From Virgibacillus chiguensis (lineage in GTDB: Bacteria > Bacillota > Bacilli > Bacillales > Amphibacillaceae): a stretch of DNA of 64,000 nt. The notes below the pieces were generated by a model. The model did no database searches and was not told the DNA's origin. It saw nothing but the letters and a program-made list of their open reading frames with translations. The position numbers and the translations under genes were made by a program. The stretch spans positions 1 through 64,000 of the forward strand of contig NZ_FQXD01000003.1 of assembly GCF_900129865.1 (NCBI RefSeq). Reading direction: 5' to 3'. Below, one piece after another: positions 35,963-44,494 of this stretch. Every line of letters begins with the position of its first letter. Position 1 is the stretch's first letter.

Positions 35963-36168
35963 TTGTCATCATCCTCCAAAATAAATATTTCATTTATTGG
36001 CATATCAAAATATGCTATTAATTTTAATGCTAACTCAAGACTTGGATTATACTTGTTTTTTTCAATTGCATTTATAGTTTGACGTGTAACTTGTAGATCC
36101 TCAGCCATTTTAATTTGAGTTATCCCCTTTTTTTGACGGATTTCCCGAATATAATTAATCACTCCCAT
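35959..36168 (-). CDS. XRE-family HTH regulator (YozG-like)
   Basis: 69 residues from ATG36168, which has GGAGGAG 6 nt upstream. A start five codons earlier would place that site inside the gene. The protein is almost only a Cro/CI HTH: REIRQKKGITQIKMAEDLQVTRQTINAIEKNKYNPSLELALKLIAYF. These small regulators usually repress their own two-gene operon. Two matching inverted repeats upstream (36189-36206 and 36233-36250) are the likely binding sites. Confidence 0.88.
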   Translation of the reverse strand: MGVINYIREIRQKKGITQIKMAEDLQVTRQTINAIEKNKYNPSLELALKLIAYFDMPINEIFILEDDDK

Positions 36169-36188
36169 TAATTGCTCCTCCAAATCTA

Positions 36189-36250
36189 AGTAAAGATATC
36201 TTTACACAAACAGTAACATAATAGCGTCTGATTGTAAAGGTTTCTTTACA
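36189..36250 (-). promoter_or_regulatory. Pair of operator-like inverted repeats before the XRE gene
   Basis: Site 1, 36189-36206: AGTAAAG-atat-CTTTACA. Site 2, 36233-36250: TGTAAAG-gttt-CTTTACA. Same half-sites and same 4-bp spacing, with centres 44 bp apart. Site 2 is nested in a 46-bp hairpin TAATAGCGTCTGA...TCAGACGCTATTA (36220-36263). Probably autoregulatory operators. Confidence 0.65.
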
Positions 36251-36528
36251 GTCAGACGCTATTATATTCACACGATAATCTGATTTATAATATATTATCC
36301 CTTTTACTTTTTAACTGGTATCCACATGATAATTTGAATCTCCTTCATTTTATACTTTCTTGAAAGAAACTCGATTTGCAAATATCTAATTGATTTGTTT
36401 TAAACAGTATGTAAGTATTTAAATATTATAAAACAAAAGTTTCTAAGATAAATGGTGGCTGATTATGGGCGTTTTTGAAAAGGGCATGCTTAAGGGGCAA
36501 AACGTTTCTATTTTTGTCCCCTAAATCT

Positions 36529-37731
36529 TTACGAGCTAATTCTTTCACGTTTACGATGTATAAATAGGGTTCTTTTACCTAAATAATAACGAAATAGCAA
36601 TATGACTGCTAAAACAATTACCGCATTTAGTAAGTAAAGATTAGCAAATCCGAAATAAGAAATAAGCATACCCCAAATAAATGAACCGAGAGCCATTCCA
36701 CCATCGTATAAAATAAAAAATGTACTCGTTGCATGCGCGCTTCTATGTTTAGGTGCTGCCTGAACAGCCATTGTTTGAAAGCTAGGTAATAATGTTCCGA
36801 ATCCTAAGCCAATAAGCGCTGCGGATGTTAACAGCATCCAACTTGAATGCGTTATGCTTAGAGCGATAAGCCCAAGTGAAAAAATGAATAAACATGGTAT
36901 GATCACATATTTAGGCCCTTTCACATCAAAGGTTCTTCCTAGATAGGGTCTAGAGGTGATCATGACAGCTGCAAAAACAACAAAGAAGTACCCAGCTGTA
37001 GATGTAAGTCCTAATGCACTACTATAGACAGATATAAAGGACATAACACTAGAATAAGCTAAAGCTATTAGACTACAAATGAATGCTATAGGAAGCGCAC
37101 GTGTTTCTATAAAATCATGTACCGTCCATTTCTGTTTTTCCTGAACATTCGGTTTAACACCTGTTTCGTCGATTTGTATCATGGTAGCATGAATGATTGT
37201 GACGAGCATGATAATACTTAATAGGAGAAATAGCTGTTGAAAACTTGTATATTGTAGTACGGTTAAGCCAATAAATGGCCCAACAACAACAGCCAAATTC
37301 ATTGCCATAGCAAAATATCCTAATCCAGCCCCACGGCGTGAAGCAGGAATAATATCAGCAGCAATGGCACCTGTTGCTGTAGTGACAACCCCAAATGCTA
37401 GTCCATGTAAGAAACGAACGATTAATAGAGGAATAAAAGATTTAATAAACATGTAAAGAAAAGTAATAGCGACAAACATAACAACACTTAAAATAAGTCC
37501 TCGCTTTTTGCCTGTTTTTTGCAATAGTAATGCAGAAAAAGGTCTTATAATAATGGCGGCAATTAACATGGAAGTAACTACGAGACCAGCCTCAGCTTCA
37601 TTTCCATGTAAATTTTGCACAACAAAAATAGGTAATGTAGTTAAAAGTGTATAAAAGGAAATGAAAATTAAGAATTGTGTTAATGAAATACTAATAAAAT
37701 CTTTTGTCCAAATCTTTGGTTGATGACTCAA
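36529..37731 (-). CDS. MFS transporter, drug-efflux type
   Basis: 400 residues, twelve membrane segments. The loop 2-3 motif (LLLQKTGKKRG) and the segment-5 region (GLGYFAMAMNLAVVVGPFIG, motif C of proton antiporters) indicate an exporter of the DHA1 group. The start is TTG at 37731 (TTG-AGT-CAT) with AAGGAGAG 7-8 nt upstream. Single gene; nothing adjoining defines the substrate. Confidence 0.85.
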   Translation of the reverse strand: MSHQPKIWTKDFISISLTQFLIFISFYTLLTTLPIFVVQNLHGNEAEAGLVVTSMLIAAIIIRPFSALLLQKTGKKRGLILSVVMFVAITFLYMFIKSFIPLLIVRFLHGLAFGVVTTATGAIAADIIPASRRGAGLGYFAMAMNLAVVVGPFIGLTVLQYTSFQQLFLLLSIIMLVTIIHATMIQIDETGVKPNVQEKQKWTVHDFIETRALPIAFICSLIALAYSSVMSFISVYSSALGLTSTAGYFFVVFAAVMITSRPYLGRTFDVKGPKYVIIPCLFIFSLGLIALSITHSSWMLLTSAALIGLGFGTLLPSFQTMAVQAAPKHRSAHATSTFFILYDGGMALGSFIWGMLISYFGFANLYLLNAVIVLAVILLFRYYLGKRTLFIHRKRERISS

Positions 37732-37847
37732 TATCTATCTCTCCTTATCTTAATAAAAACCAGGGGGGCGAGCTTGAAATGAAAGGGGAAGAAAAGCTTG
37801 AACAGTCAGGTTTAACACCACCGCTAGCAGTATAAGGTAATGTATGG

Positions 37848-37882
37848 AGAAAAAACAAAAAGAAGCAACATTTGTTACTTCT
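37848..37882 (-). terminator. Terminator for the surface-protein gene
   Basis: Minus strand: AGAAGtAACA-aa-TGTTgCTTCT followed by TTTTTGTTTTTT, 200 bp past the LPXTG fragment. A second stem without T-run (TCAGTGG...CCACTGA) lies at 38033-38064. The remaining part of 37732-38082 shows no gene. Confidence 0.6.
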
Positions 37883-38082
37883 ATCTATCTAGAATAAAGA
37901 CACACTTGATCTATTCTATCGTTTTGCCACTGTTTTGTAAACAGGATGGTCAATTCGGTGTACAATAAATCCATTTTACTAAGTGTTATGATTATGGAAA
38001 AAGTTAATCAAGCATACGAAGTTGAAATTTATTCAGTGGAGAGTGATTAAACTCCCCACTGATTGGAGATTCCATTTACTTC

Positions 38083-38823
38083 TTATTCGTTTAGTACCTG
38101 CCCTTTTTTTCGATAAAGATGAATGAGCCATATGCTTGAACCTAATAGTAATAGCGTTATTCCAATAAATAGAGCGTTAAACATATTTGTTGCTGTGTTT
38201 GGTAAGGAGGACCCTGCTTGATGAGGCTTTGACGTATTTTTAATTGATGGCATCCCATCGTCAAACTGATGTTTATTTCTTCCCTCTTGATTCTCCTCCG
38301 AGCTTGGTTGTTGAATGGATGGTTTTCCGTTGCCTTTTTCTCCTTTATGGAAGGCATTCCCATCGGCGTTTTGATCGTTTTGGTCCATGTCTCCACCATT
38401 GGTTTTATCTTCTCCAGAGGGCTGTTCCGGAACTGTTGGGGAAGTAGGATTATCCGGTTCTTCAGGTACTATAATTTCCCCATCGATGGTTAAAAACTTC
38501 CAAATATCGGATCGTGTTTTACCGCCGTATTGGTCGGAAGCTACGGTATACCAGAAGTACTCGCTATTTGGATCTAATCCTTCCCAAACGATCGCTGCTT
38601 TTTCACCACTAGGGACATTTTTTACAGAACCAATTTTTTCATCTGTATACACATTTACTTCTACGTAATCTGTAGCCACTCGCTTCGTTTGTACCGACAT
38701 ATCAAAATCAAACGAGAATGTATCTTTTCCAGGGAATTCTTCTGGGTCATAGTAGTTGTAATCATCTAGATATGGTGAATAAGTCTCTACATCAATGTGA
38801 TTTGTATCCATATTAAAGTTCAA
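38083..38823 (-). CDS. C-terminal part of the lamin-tail phosphoesterase with LPXTG signal (separated by frameshift)
   Basis: 246 codons. The first ~90 residues (HIDVETYSPYLDDYNYYDPEEF ... FPGKDTFSFDFDM) are the usual end of the metallophosphoesterase module, followed by a fibronectin-like stretch (VWEGLDPNSEYFWYTVASD). Then come a Pro/Asn/Asp/Gly-rich spacer of about 80 residues and a sorting signal SSLPNTATN, a membrane segment and RKK tail. There is no ribosome site, signal peptide or plausible start; the nominal TTG overlaps the upstream stop. It is best read as the tail of the 38820-44138 gene, thrown out of frame by one missing C near 38852. A sortase would anchor the intact protein to peptidoglycan. 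Confidence 0.75.
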   Translation of the reverse strand: MNFNMDTNHIDVETYSPYLDDYNYYDPEEFPGKDTFSFDFDMSVQTKRVATDYVEVNVYTDEKIGSVKNVPSGEKAAIVWEGLDPNSEYFWYTVASDQYGGKTRSDIWKFLTIDGEIIVPEEPDNPTSPTVPEQPSGEDKTNGGDMDQNDQNADGNAFHKGEKGNGKPSIQQPSSEENQEGRNKHQFDDGMPSIKNTSKPHQAGSSLPNTATNMFNALFIGITLLLLGSSIWLIHLYRKKGQVLNE

Positions 38824-41800
38824 TATCCGTAAATATCCTTGTCCGCCTTCTGGCCGCCTTGGTAGTCTGCTAACATTTGATAAACGGTCCGATCCGTAAT
38901 CCCATCTCCATCATCATCAATGTCATCGATTAATGTCTGAGCATTATGGTAATGACCGGATAATACAGCGAACACATTCTCATTTGGAATAACAACTTCT
39001 TCAAACAATTGATCGCCAGTAGGGCTTCTGCTTCCAGTAGCTAATAAATATTCATGTACATTAAGGATAGCTTTACGGTTTGGATGTGCTTGTAACACTT
39101 TATTTAACCATTGAATTCCATCCTCTTCAATCCCCCAGCCAAGATGAACCATAATAAAATCCATTCCATTCAAAGACATTAGATCATAGTGGCCGCGGTT
39201 GTCTTTGAAAGAGTCCCCATAATAATAATTGTCTTTAAAACGCTCTTCGCCAAAGAAACGTCCATAATAGCTGTAATCACGACTTTTGTTGTTTACATCA
39301 TGGTTTCCAGCAACAACACCATAAGGGATATTAGCCTCATCTAATTTTTTCATCGATCGGTCAGCTACATCCCATTGTTCTAGATCGTCGTAAACATCTA
39401 CTAGATCACCTGAATGAAAGACATATTCTATATTTAATGCTTCTTTATTATCTGCAATCCATTCTGTTTGTCTTTCATAAATGTGTGGATAACTTTCTGA
39501 ATAGTATTGGGTATCCGCCATCCAAACAAAGCTAAAGTTTTCTCCAATCTCGGCAATTTCATCCTGAACAATAACACTAACTTTTTGGTCTTGCATATAC
39601 TCTGTTCCTTTTACAGAGCCGATGAGTTCAAGCGCATCTGTGCCAGCAATAGTGGATACAAGCGCATCCCACTTGTTTGTCGTATAGTTCCAAGCATACA
39701 TCGTTACTTTTCGCCCTTCTAATGAAGATCCGTTCCAAACCATTTCTATTTCGTCGTTTGCATCTACTTGTTCATTAACCGTAACGTCAAAACGATGATA
39801 TGGAAATTGGTAATCAGAGGTCGTATCTATTTGATTGCCATCGATTGTCTGTAAATGCTTCAGCTGTTTTTTTGTTAATCTTTCTTCGCCCTCTGGTAAA
39901 TAACTTTGCGGCGGTTCTGTGTCTACAGCATTTTGTGAAATGGTCATATTTGGATCATCTGCTGTATACTGGTAGGATTGATAAAAATCAACATCCATGG
40001 CATCGTTGGTTGGGTCATGTACGGTAACAGATAAGTTGGCACTTGTGCTATCAGAATTATTCCCTAACCAATTAGGTAGCAGTGGATGTTCTTCGTCTAC
40101 GTAAAATGTTACTTTCTTTTCTGTTTGATTATTTGCTGTATCCGTAGCTTGAAAACTGAGCTCATGTTTCCCAGGTTCTAACAGGGAAGAAGAGGTATTA
40201 TACGGTAAGGATATATAATTTCCATCTAACTGAGCAGTTATAGATTCAACGTTGCTTGTTGCATCTTTGGCATTAGCGTCAATGGTAAAAGCCCCTTTAT
40301 ATGTTTCACCATTTTTTATAGAAGGCGTGATCGTTGGAGCAGTATTATCTGTAATCACCTGTTTGGTTACTTTTTCATTCTTTAAAACCGTTTTTATTTC
40401 ATGCTTTCCATCGTCCACTTTGGTTGTATCGAAAACATAAGCTGTCGATGCAAATGCCCTTTCATCCAATGTGAAAGTGAAATCATAGACAGGCTTTTTG
40501 CCTGAGCTATCGCCAATGGAGTAATCTTGATTCGGTTTACTGTACGCTGGGTCGTAAATCGTCGTCCCATCTGAAAGCACGAGGCGAATATTTTTAATCG
40601 TGAAATCATCTCGGTTCTCTTGAGATGTTGCATCAAAAGGGCCGACTTTATTACCTGCTCGAATGGAGATCGTGTTTTCTCCTTGTTTTAGTTTATCAGC
40701 AGAAACAGGGACGGTAATCGTAGTAAATTTTGTATGTGTATCATCAAAAATGTGGAGTATTTCATCTCCCATAGTCACCCCATTTTTAAAGTAAATATTT
40801 GTCTCACGTACATCAAACGCGAAATATGCGTCCGATTCCATCGCTTTAAATGTATCTGTTACTTGCTTTTGATCAACAAATAAGCTCGGCTCTATTTCTG
40901 TATTGTCAGCGGTAGCTTTTATGACTTTTTTCCCAGAAATAAATTCATTATCTTGCATATTAAGTCTTAGCCCTTCTTGCAGTGTTGGGTTATCAATGGA
41001 AACAGTGCTTGTAGGAGAAGTAGTTTTGTTTGCTCCATCACTCGCTGTAAAGTAATATTCTAATGTATCTTTTCCAATTAACTCTGGCTCATAAATAATA
41101 TGCTCATAACGGTTAGTTGCTTGTGTCTCTAAATTCACCTTTCTAAACTTTCCCCCATCTGTACGATAATGAACAGATACGCTTTTGACGTCTGCATTAT
41201 CGGTAATGGTGGCAGATAATGTAAAAGGCTGTTCCGATGTAATTTCTTTTTTCTTGGTTGTATTTTTAATGACAGGTTTTTCCGCATCTTTAGGAAAGAT
41301 AACTTTCTTTCTAGGAACTTGTTCTGTTAATACTTCACCTGGTGTAGCATCCCATTCACCTGCACTTATTTTGGCAGTATGCAAGCTGCTATCTGTCGGA
41401 AAACGATAGAAAATACCTTTATCCGCTGTTGTATCATCAACATCAACTACATCGTTATACGTGGAGTAAGAAAGTTCTTTTCCAGTTTTCGTAGCAACGA
41501 TGAGTGACCGTTGACTCCCGTTGGCCATTCCATTGTTATACATTTTAAACAAATTTTCACCTTCTGTTAGATGGGACCCATAATTTGCATTGAAATCGGC
41601 TGCAGTTTTTTCTTTATTGCCGTGGTTGATGATCCAAAAAACAATTGTTTCTCCCGGTGGAATGATCACTGTGTCCTTCTCGTTTGGACTCCAAAGTAAA
41701 TCGTTACCTGCGTCTGTGTTCGGATAGCGATAACGGATCGTATAGTCTTTAAAGTCAATTGCTTCTGTAGTATTGTTATAAACTTCGATAAATTCATAGG

Positions 41801-44138
41801 CATCAGCACTATTGCTATTCGTCGTATCAGGAGTTATTTCTGTAATGAACAGAGGTGGAACTTGTTGATAGTCGATCTCCTTCGTTGGTAGCTGATAAGA
41901 ATGAACATCTGTTTTTGCCTCACCGGCCTCATTGGTAGCGGTGAAATAGTATTGAATGTGGTCACTCCAAATTTCTTCGAGTGGAATAGTTACCGAATAG
42001 ATATTCGGATTTTCCTCAGAAACTTGCAATGGCCATGTTTGATATGTTGCTTCAGCACTTTGCAAGATAGAGAGACTAGCTCCTGATATTGATTTTTCTG
42101 ATTTAACCTCTATTTGAACGGTTATTCCTTTCTCATCCATGGAAAGTTCTGGCTTGCCCAAAATAGGCTTTTTCGCAGTGCCATCCACGATAACAGGTTT
42201 TTTTGGAACTTGTCCAGGCAGGTTAGACAATGGCGTCATCGCTTGTCCTAAACCAGTTTTTATCATGCTTGTCCCTTGATTCGGATAACGGTAAACAATT
42301 CCTTGGTTTGGAGATGTATCATCCTTTTCCGTATCATTATACGTAGCGGATACGATTTCGTTGTTAAATTTATCAGCAACGACTAAAGTGCGTTCTCCGC
42401 TATTAGCCATGCCAGCATTGTGAATTTCGGTTACATGACTTTCTGGCATATGTAAGCCATACTGTTCATTAAAGTCAGCTAAAGTTAAACGTTGGTTACC
42501 TTCATTTTTAATCCATACAATAAAGCTTTCCTGGGGTTTGATTTCTTTATTATCACTTATACCCCATATTTGATCAGGCATATCATCTGGATATTGATAG
42601 AATAATTGGTAATCATTCATGTTAATTGTTTGATTTGTATTGTTATAGATTTCAATGAATTCATAGGCATCTTTTTGATTTACATTTGTCGTGTCGGGAG
42701 TAATTTCTGTAATTAACAATGGGGGTATTGTTTGTGTATCATCCGTATCACTTTGTTTGATCGTAACATGTATAGGCTCCTGTTCAGGATAGGGTATGCT
42801 TGTACCATCTTTCGTTTGAGCAACAATTTGGTAGTAAAAGTTTGGTGACCACAGTTTTTCTTTAGGAACTGTAACGGAATAGGTAGTGGCATCTTTATCT
42901 TTCGTGAATGGCAATTCCTCCATTTCCATTTTATTTGCAGTCTGGAACTGAAGGTTAAGCTCGGTTACTTCATCGGTTAAAGTTGCTGTAATTGTAAGGT
43001 CATCTGTAGCTGTCGCATCATATATGGCTTCATGTTGGATGAACGAATCTGTTGTAACGTTCTTTTCATTTTTCTTGTTATCTAATTCTGTATCTTTTGT
43101 TTGCTTTTTCTTTTCTTTCGTCACCATGTCTTCATTGGTGTTTTTTTCTTTAGAGCTTTCGGGTTGTTCTGCTTTTACTTCCATTCTTTCAGCTGGAACT
43201 TGGCCAGGAAAAATCTCACCAGGGCTCGCTTCTGTTGTAAGTCCGCCACCCCGCCATGTTTTTTGGTCTGTGTAATAGAAAAGCTGCCCTGCCATATTCT
43301 CTGTGAAATGAACATTACCTTCTGTTACAACTTCATTGGTACTGTTTTCTATTAATGATAGTTTATTGATGGTGGAAGGAAGTAACGCTTTATTTACAGC
43401 AGTTACTTGTTGTTTATTTGGTTGCATTTCATAGAAGCTATGAAATGTATTCATATCTGCTTCTTCGTTAGCAAACCAAATAATATGACTTTTTCCTGAT
43501 GCGATCAATAAAGATTGTTCAAAAGAAATTTTTTGGTTCTCTACTTGTAATGAATAATCTTTTACATCAATGGGGTGTGATGAATGGTTGAAAATTTCGA
43601 TAAAGGGTTGTTCACCAAACCCTACTTCTGTAATCATTATTTTAGGCAGTGCTTGTACATTCGTACTAGTTTGCGATTGTATTGGAACAGTATATGGATC
43701 TGTTTTTCCTTGGTCTGTTGCTGACTTTCCCTCATACCAATACGTTATATGGTCAGACCAAGTTGCTGATTTGGGAATAGCACCAGTGTATTCACCATTG
43801 TCTTCTTTTTTCATGTCAATTTCTATCGGTTTAGAAACCTTTGTAGATTGATAAAACAAGCTTACTTTCTCTGCGTGAGGTGCAGTTACTGATAATGAAT
43901 GCTGTTGCAGGCGTTGCATCACTTTAGGTGCAACATGCTGCATAATCAATGTATCATTATTCATAGTTTCACTATCTTGATTTGGTAATTCTTGCTGTTT
44001 TTCCTCTTTAGTTTTTGTTGCTTGTTTAGGGGTGGAAACAGTGGCATAAGCAACCGAAGTTGGTTGTAAGAAATTGGCGATTATTATTACGATCGCCGTC
44101 AATGCTGCTAAAAGCGTGCGAAACTTCTTGTTTTGCAT
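38820..44138 (-). CDS. Giant secreted lamin-tail-domain / metallophosphoesterase surface protein, frameshifted near 3' end
   Basis: 1772 residues. Signal peptide (about 1-32, basic start, AYA cleavage). Three lamin-tail domains begin near residues 166 (MITEVGFGEQPFIEI), 475 (LITEITPDTTNVN, FIEIYNN) and 764 (FITEITPDTTNSN, FIEVYNN), separated by Ig-like 'YWYEGKS/YYFTASD' modules. A charged linker lies near 315-365. The calcineurin-like phosphoesterase begins near 1530: WMADTQYY, FHSGDLVD, VAGNHDVN, NVHEYLL, SGHYHNA. The first metal motif is D-x-Q, not D-x-H. The frame then leaves the conserved path (QGGQKADKDIYGY-stop) where relatives continue PEGGQGYLR. RBS GGGAGG. Pho-box repeats upstream suggest phosphate-starvation control. 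Confidence 0.85.
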   Translation of the reverse strand: MQNKKFRTLLAALTAIVIIIANFLQPTSVAYATVSTPKQATKTKEEKQQELPNQDSETMNNDTLIMQHVAPKVMQRLQQHSLSVTAPHAEKVSLFYQSTKVSKPIEIDMKKEDNGEYTGAIPKSATWSDHITYWYEGKSATDQGKTDPYTVPIQSQTSTNVQALPKIMITEVGFGEQPFIEIFNHSSHPIDVKDYSLQVENQKISFEQSLLIASGKSHIIWFANEEADMNTFHSFYEMQPNKQQVTAVNKALLPSTINKLSLIENSTNEVVTEGNVHFTENMAGQLFYYTDQKTWRGGGLTTEASPGEIFPGQVPAERMEVKAEQPESSKEKNTNEDMVTKEKKKQTKDTELDNKKNEKNVTTDSFIQHEAIYDATATDDLTITATLTDEVTELNLQFQTANKMEMEELPFTKDKDATTYSVTVPKEKLWSPNFYYQIVAQTKDGTSIPYPEQEPIHVTIKQSDTDDTQTIPPLLITEITPDTTNVNQKDAYEFIEIYNNTNQTINMNDYQLFYQYPDDMPDQIWGISDNKEIKPQESFIVWIKNEGNQRLTLADFNEQYGLHMPESHVTEIHNAGMANSGERTLVVADKFNNEIVSATYNDTEKDDTSPNQGIVYRYPNQGTSMIKTGLGQAMTPLSNLPGQVPKKPVIVDGTAKKPILGKPELSMDEKGITVQIEVKSEKSISGASLSILQSAEATYQTWPLQVSEENPNIYSVTIPLEEIWSDHIQYYFTATNEAGEAKTDVHSYQLPTKEIDYQQVPPLFITEITPDTTNSNSADAYEFIEVYNNTTEAIDFKDYTIRYRYPNTDAGNDLLWSPNEKDTVIIPPGETIVFWIINHGNKEKTAADFNANYGSHLTEGENLFKMYNNGMANGSQRSLIVATKTGKELSYSTYNDVVDVDDTTADKGIFYRFPTDSSLHTAKISAGEWDATPGEVLTEQVPRKKVIFPKDAEKPVIKNTTKKKEITSEQPFTLSATITDNADVKSVSVHYRTDGGKFRKVNLETQATNRYEHIIYEPELIGKDTLEYYFTASDGANKTTSPTSTVSIDNPTLQEGLRLNMQDNEFISGKKVIKATADNTEIEPSLFVDQKQVTDTFKAMESDAYFAFDVRETNIYFKNGVTMGDEILHIFDDTHTKFTTITVPVSADKLKQGENTISIRAGNKVGPFDATSQENRDDFTIKNIRLVLSDGTTIYDPAYSKPNQDYSIGDSSGKKPVYDFTFTLDERAFASTAYVFDTTKVDDGKHEIKTVLKNEKVTKQVITDNTAPTITPSIKNGETYKGAFTIDANAKDATSNVESITAQLDGNYISLPYNTSSSLLEPGKHELSFQATDTANNQTEKKVTFYVDEEHPLLPNWLGNNSDSTSANLSVTVHDPTNDAMDVDFYQSYQYTADDPNMTISQNAVDTEPPQSYLPEGEERLTKKQLKHLQTIDGNQIDTTSDYQFPYHRFDVTVNEQVDANDEIEMVWNGSSLEGRKVTMYAWNYTTNKWDALVSTIAGTDALELIGSVKGTEYMQDQKVSVIVQDEIAEIGENFSFVWMADTQYYSESYPHIYERQTEWIADNKEALNIEYVFHSGDLVDVYDDLEQWDVADRSMKKLDEANIPYGVVAGNHDVNNKSRDYSYYGRFFGEERFKDNYYYGDSFKDNRGHYDLMSLNGMDFIMVHLGWGIEEDGIQWLNKVLQAHPNRKAILNVHEYLLATGSRSPTGDQLFEEVVIPNENVFAVLSGHYHNAQTLIDDIDDDGDGITDRTVYQMLADYQGGQKADKDIYGY

Positions 44139-44169
44139 TTTTTATCCTCCCTTTGCATGTATATGTCTA

Positions 44170-44213
44170 AGTATACGGGAGCAGTTGTTAATAATTGGTT
44201 AAAGTAGTGTAAA
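44170..44213 (-). promoter_or_regulatory. Pho-box array and -10 before the surface-protein gene
   Basis: Minus strand: TTTACA-N5-TTAACC-N5-TTAACA (44213 to 44186), then 10 nt, then TATACT (44175-44170). Direct TT(A/T)ACA repeats with an 11-bp period ending about 10 nt before the -10 are the architecture of PhoP-activated promoters in Bacillus, which lack a normal -35. A fourth, weaker repeat may lie further upstream. Confidence 0.65.
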
Positions 44214-44339
44214 GATTTACTATAAATATGTGATTTATTACTAATCTCTATGGCTATTGCTTTAGTTATAATTTAGAATTCTATCCTACTCTATAATTTA
44301 AACAAAACAAACATAAATACGACTATCGTTTTTACTAGT

Positions 44340-44421
44340 ACTATAGGAAAGCATAAAAGTATAAAGGTGTATAGTATAAGAAAAACTACGCCTTTCGCCA
44401 AGTCCTATGGCAAAAGGCGTA
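44340..44421 (+). repeat. Recurrent hairpin element, copy c
   Basis: ACTATAGGAAAGCATAAAAG...TATAGTATAAGAAAAACTAC then GCCTTTCGCCAAGTCCTATGGCAAAAGGC. The downstream hairpin here is re-arranged to a GCCTTT/AAAGGC stem. Otherwise 44214-44494 holds no gene. Confidence 0.65.
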
Positions 44422-44494
44422 AATGCAAGCTAACATATAAGTGCTACGTTATTTGTTAAAATGACAGAGGCCCATGTTCATTGATGAGCATGAA

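Noticed and set aside
38820-38823. ATGA-like overlap read as translational coupling of two surface-protein genes
   Set aside because: The second frame lacks a ribosome site and begins in the middle of a conserved module; a one-base deletion explains the arrangement better.
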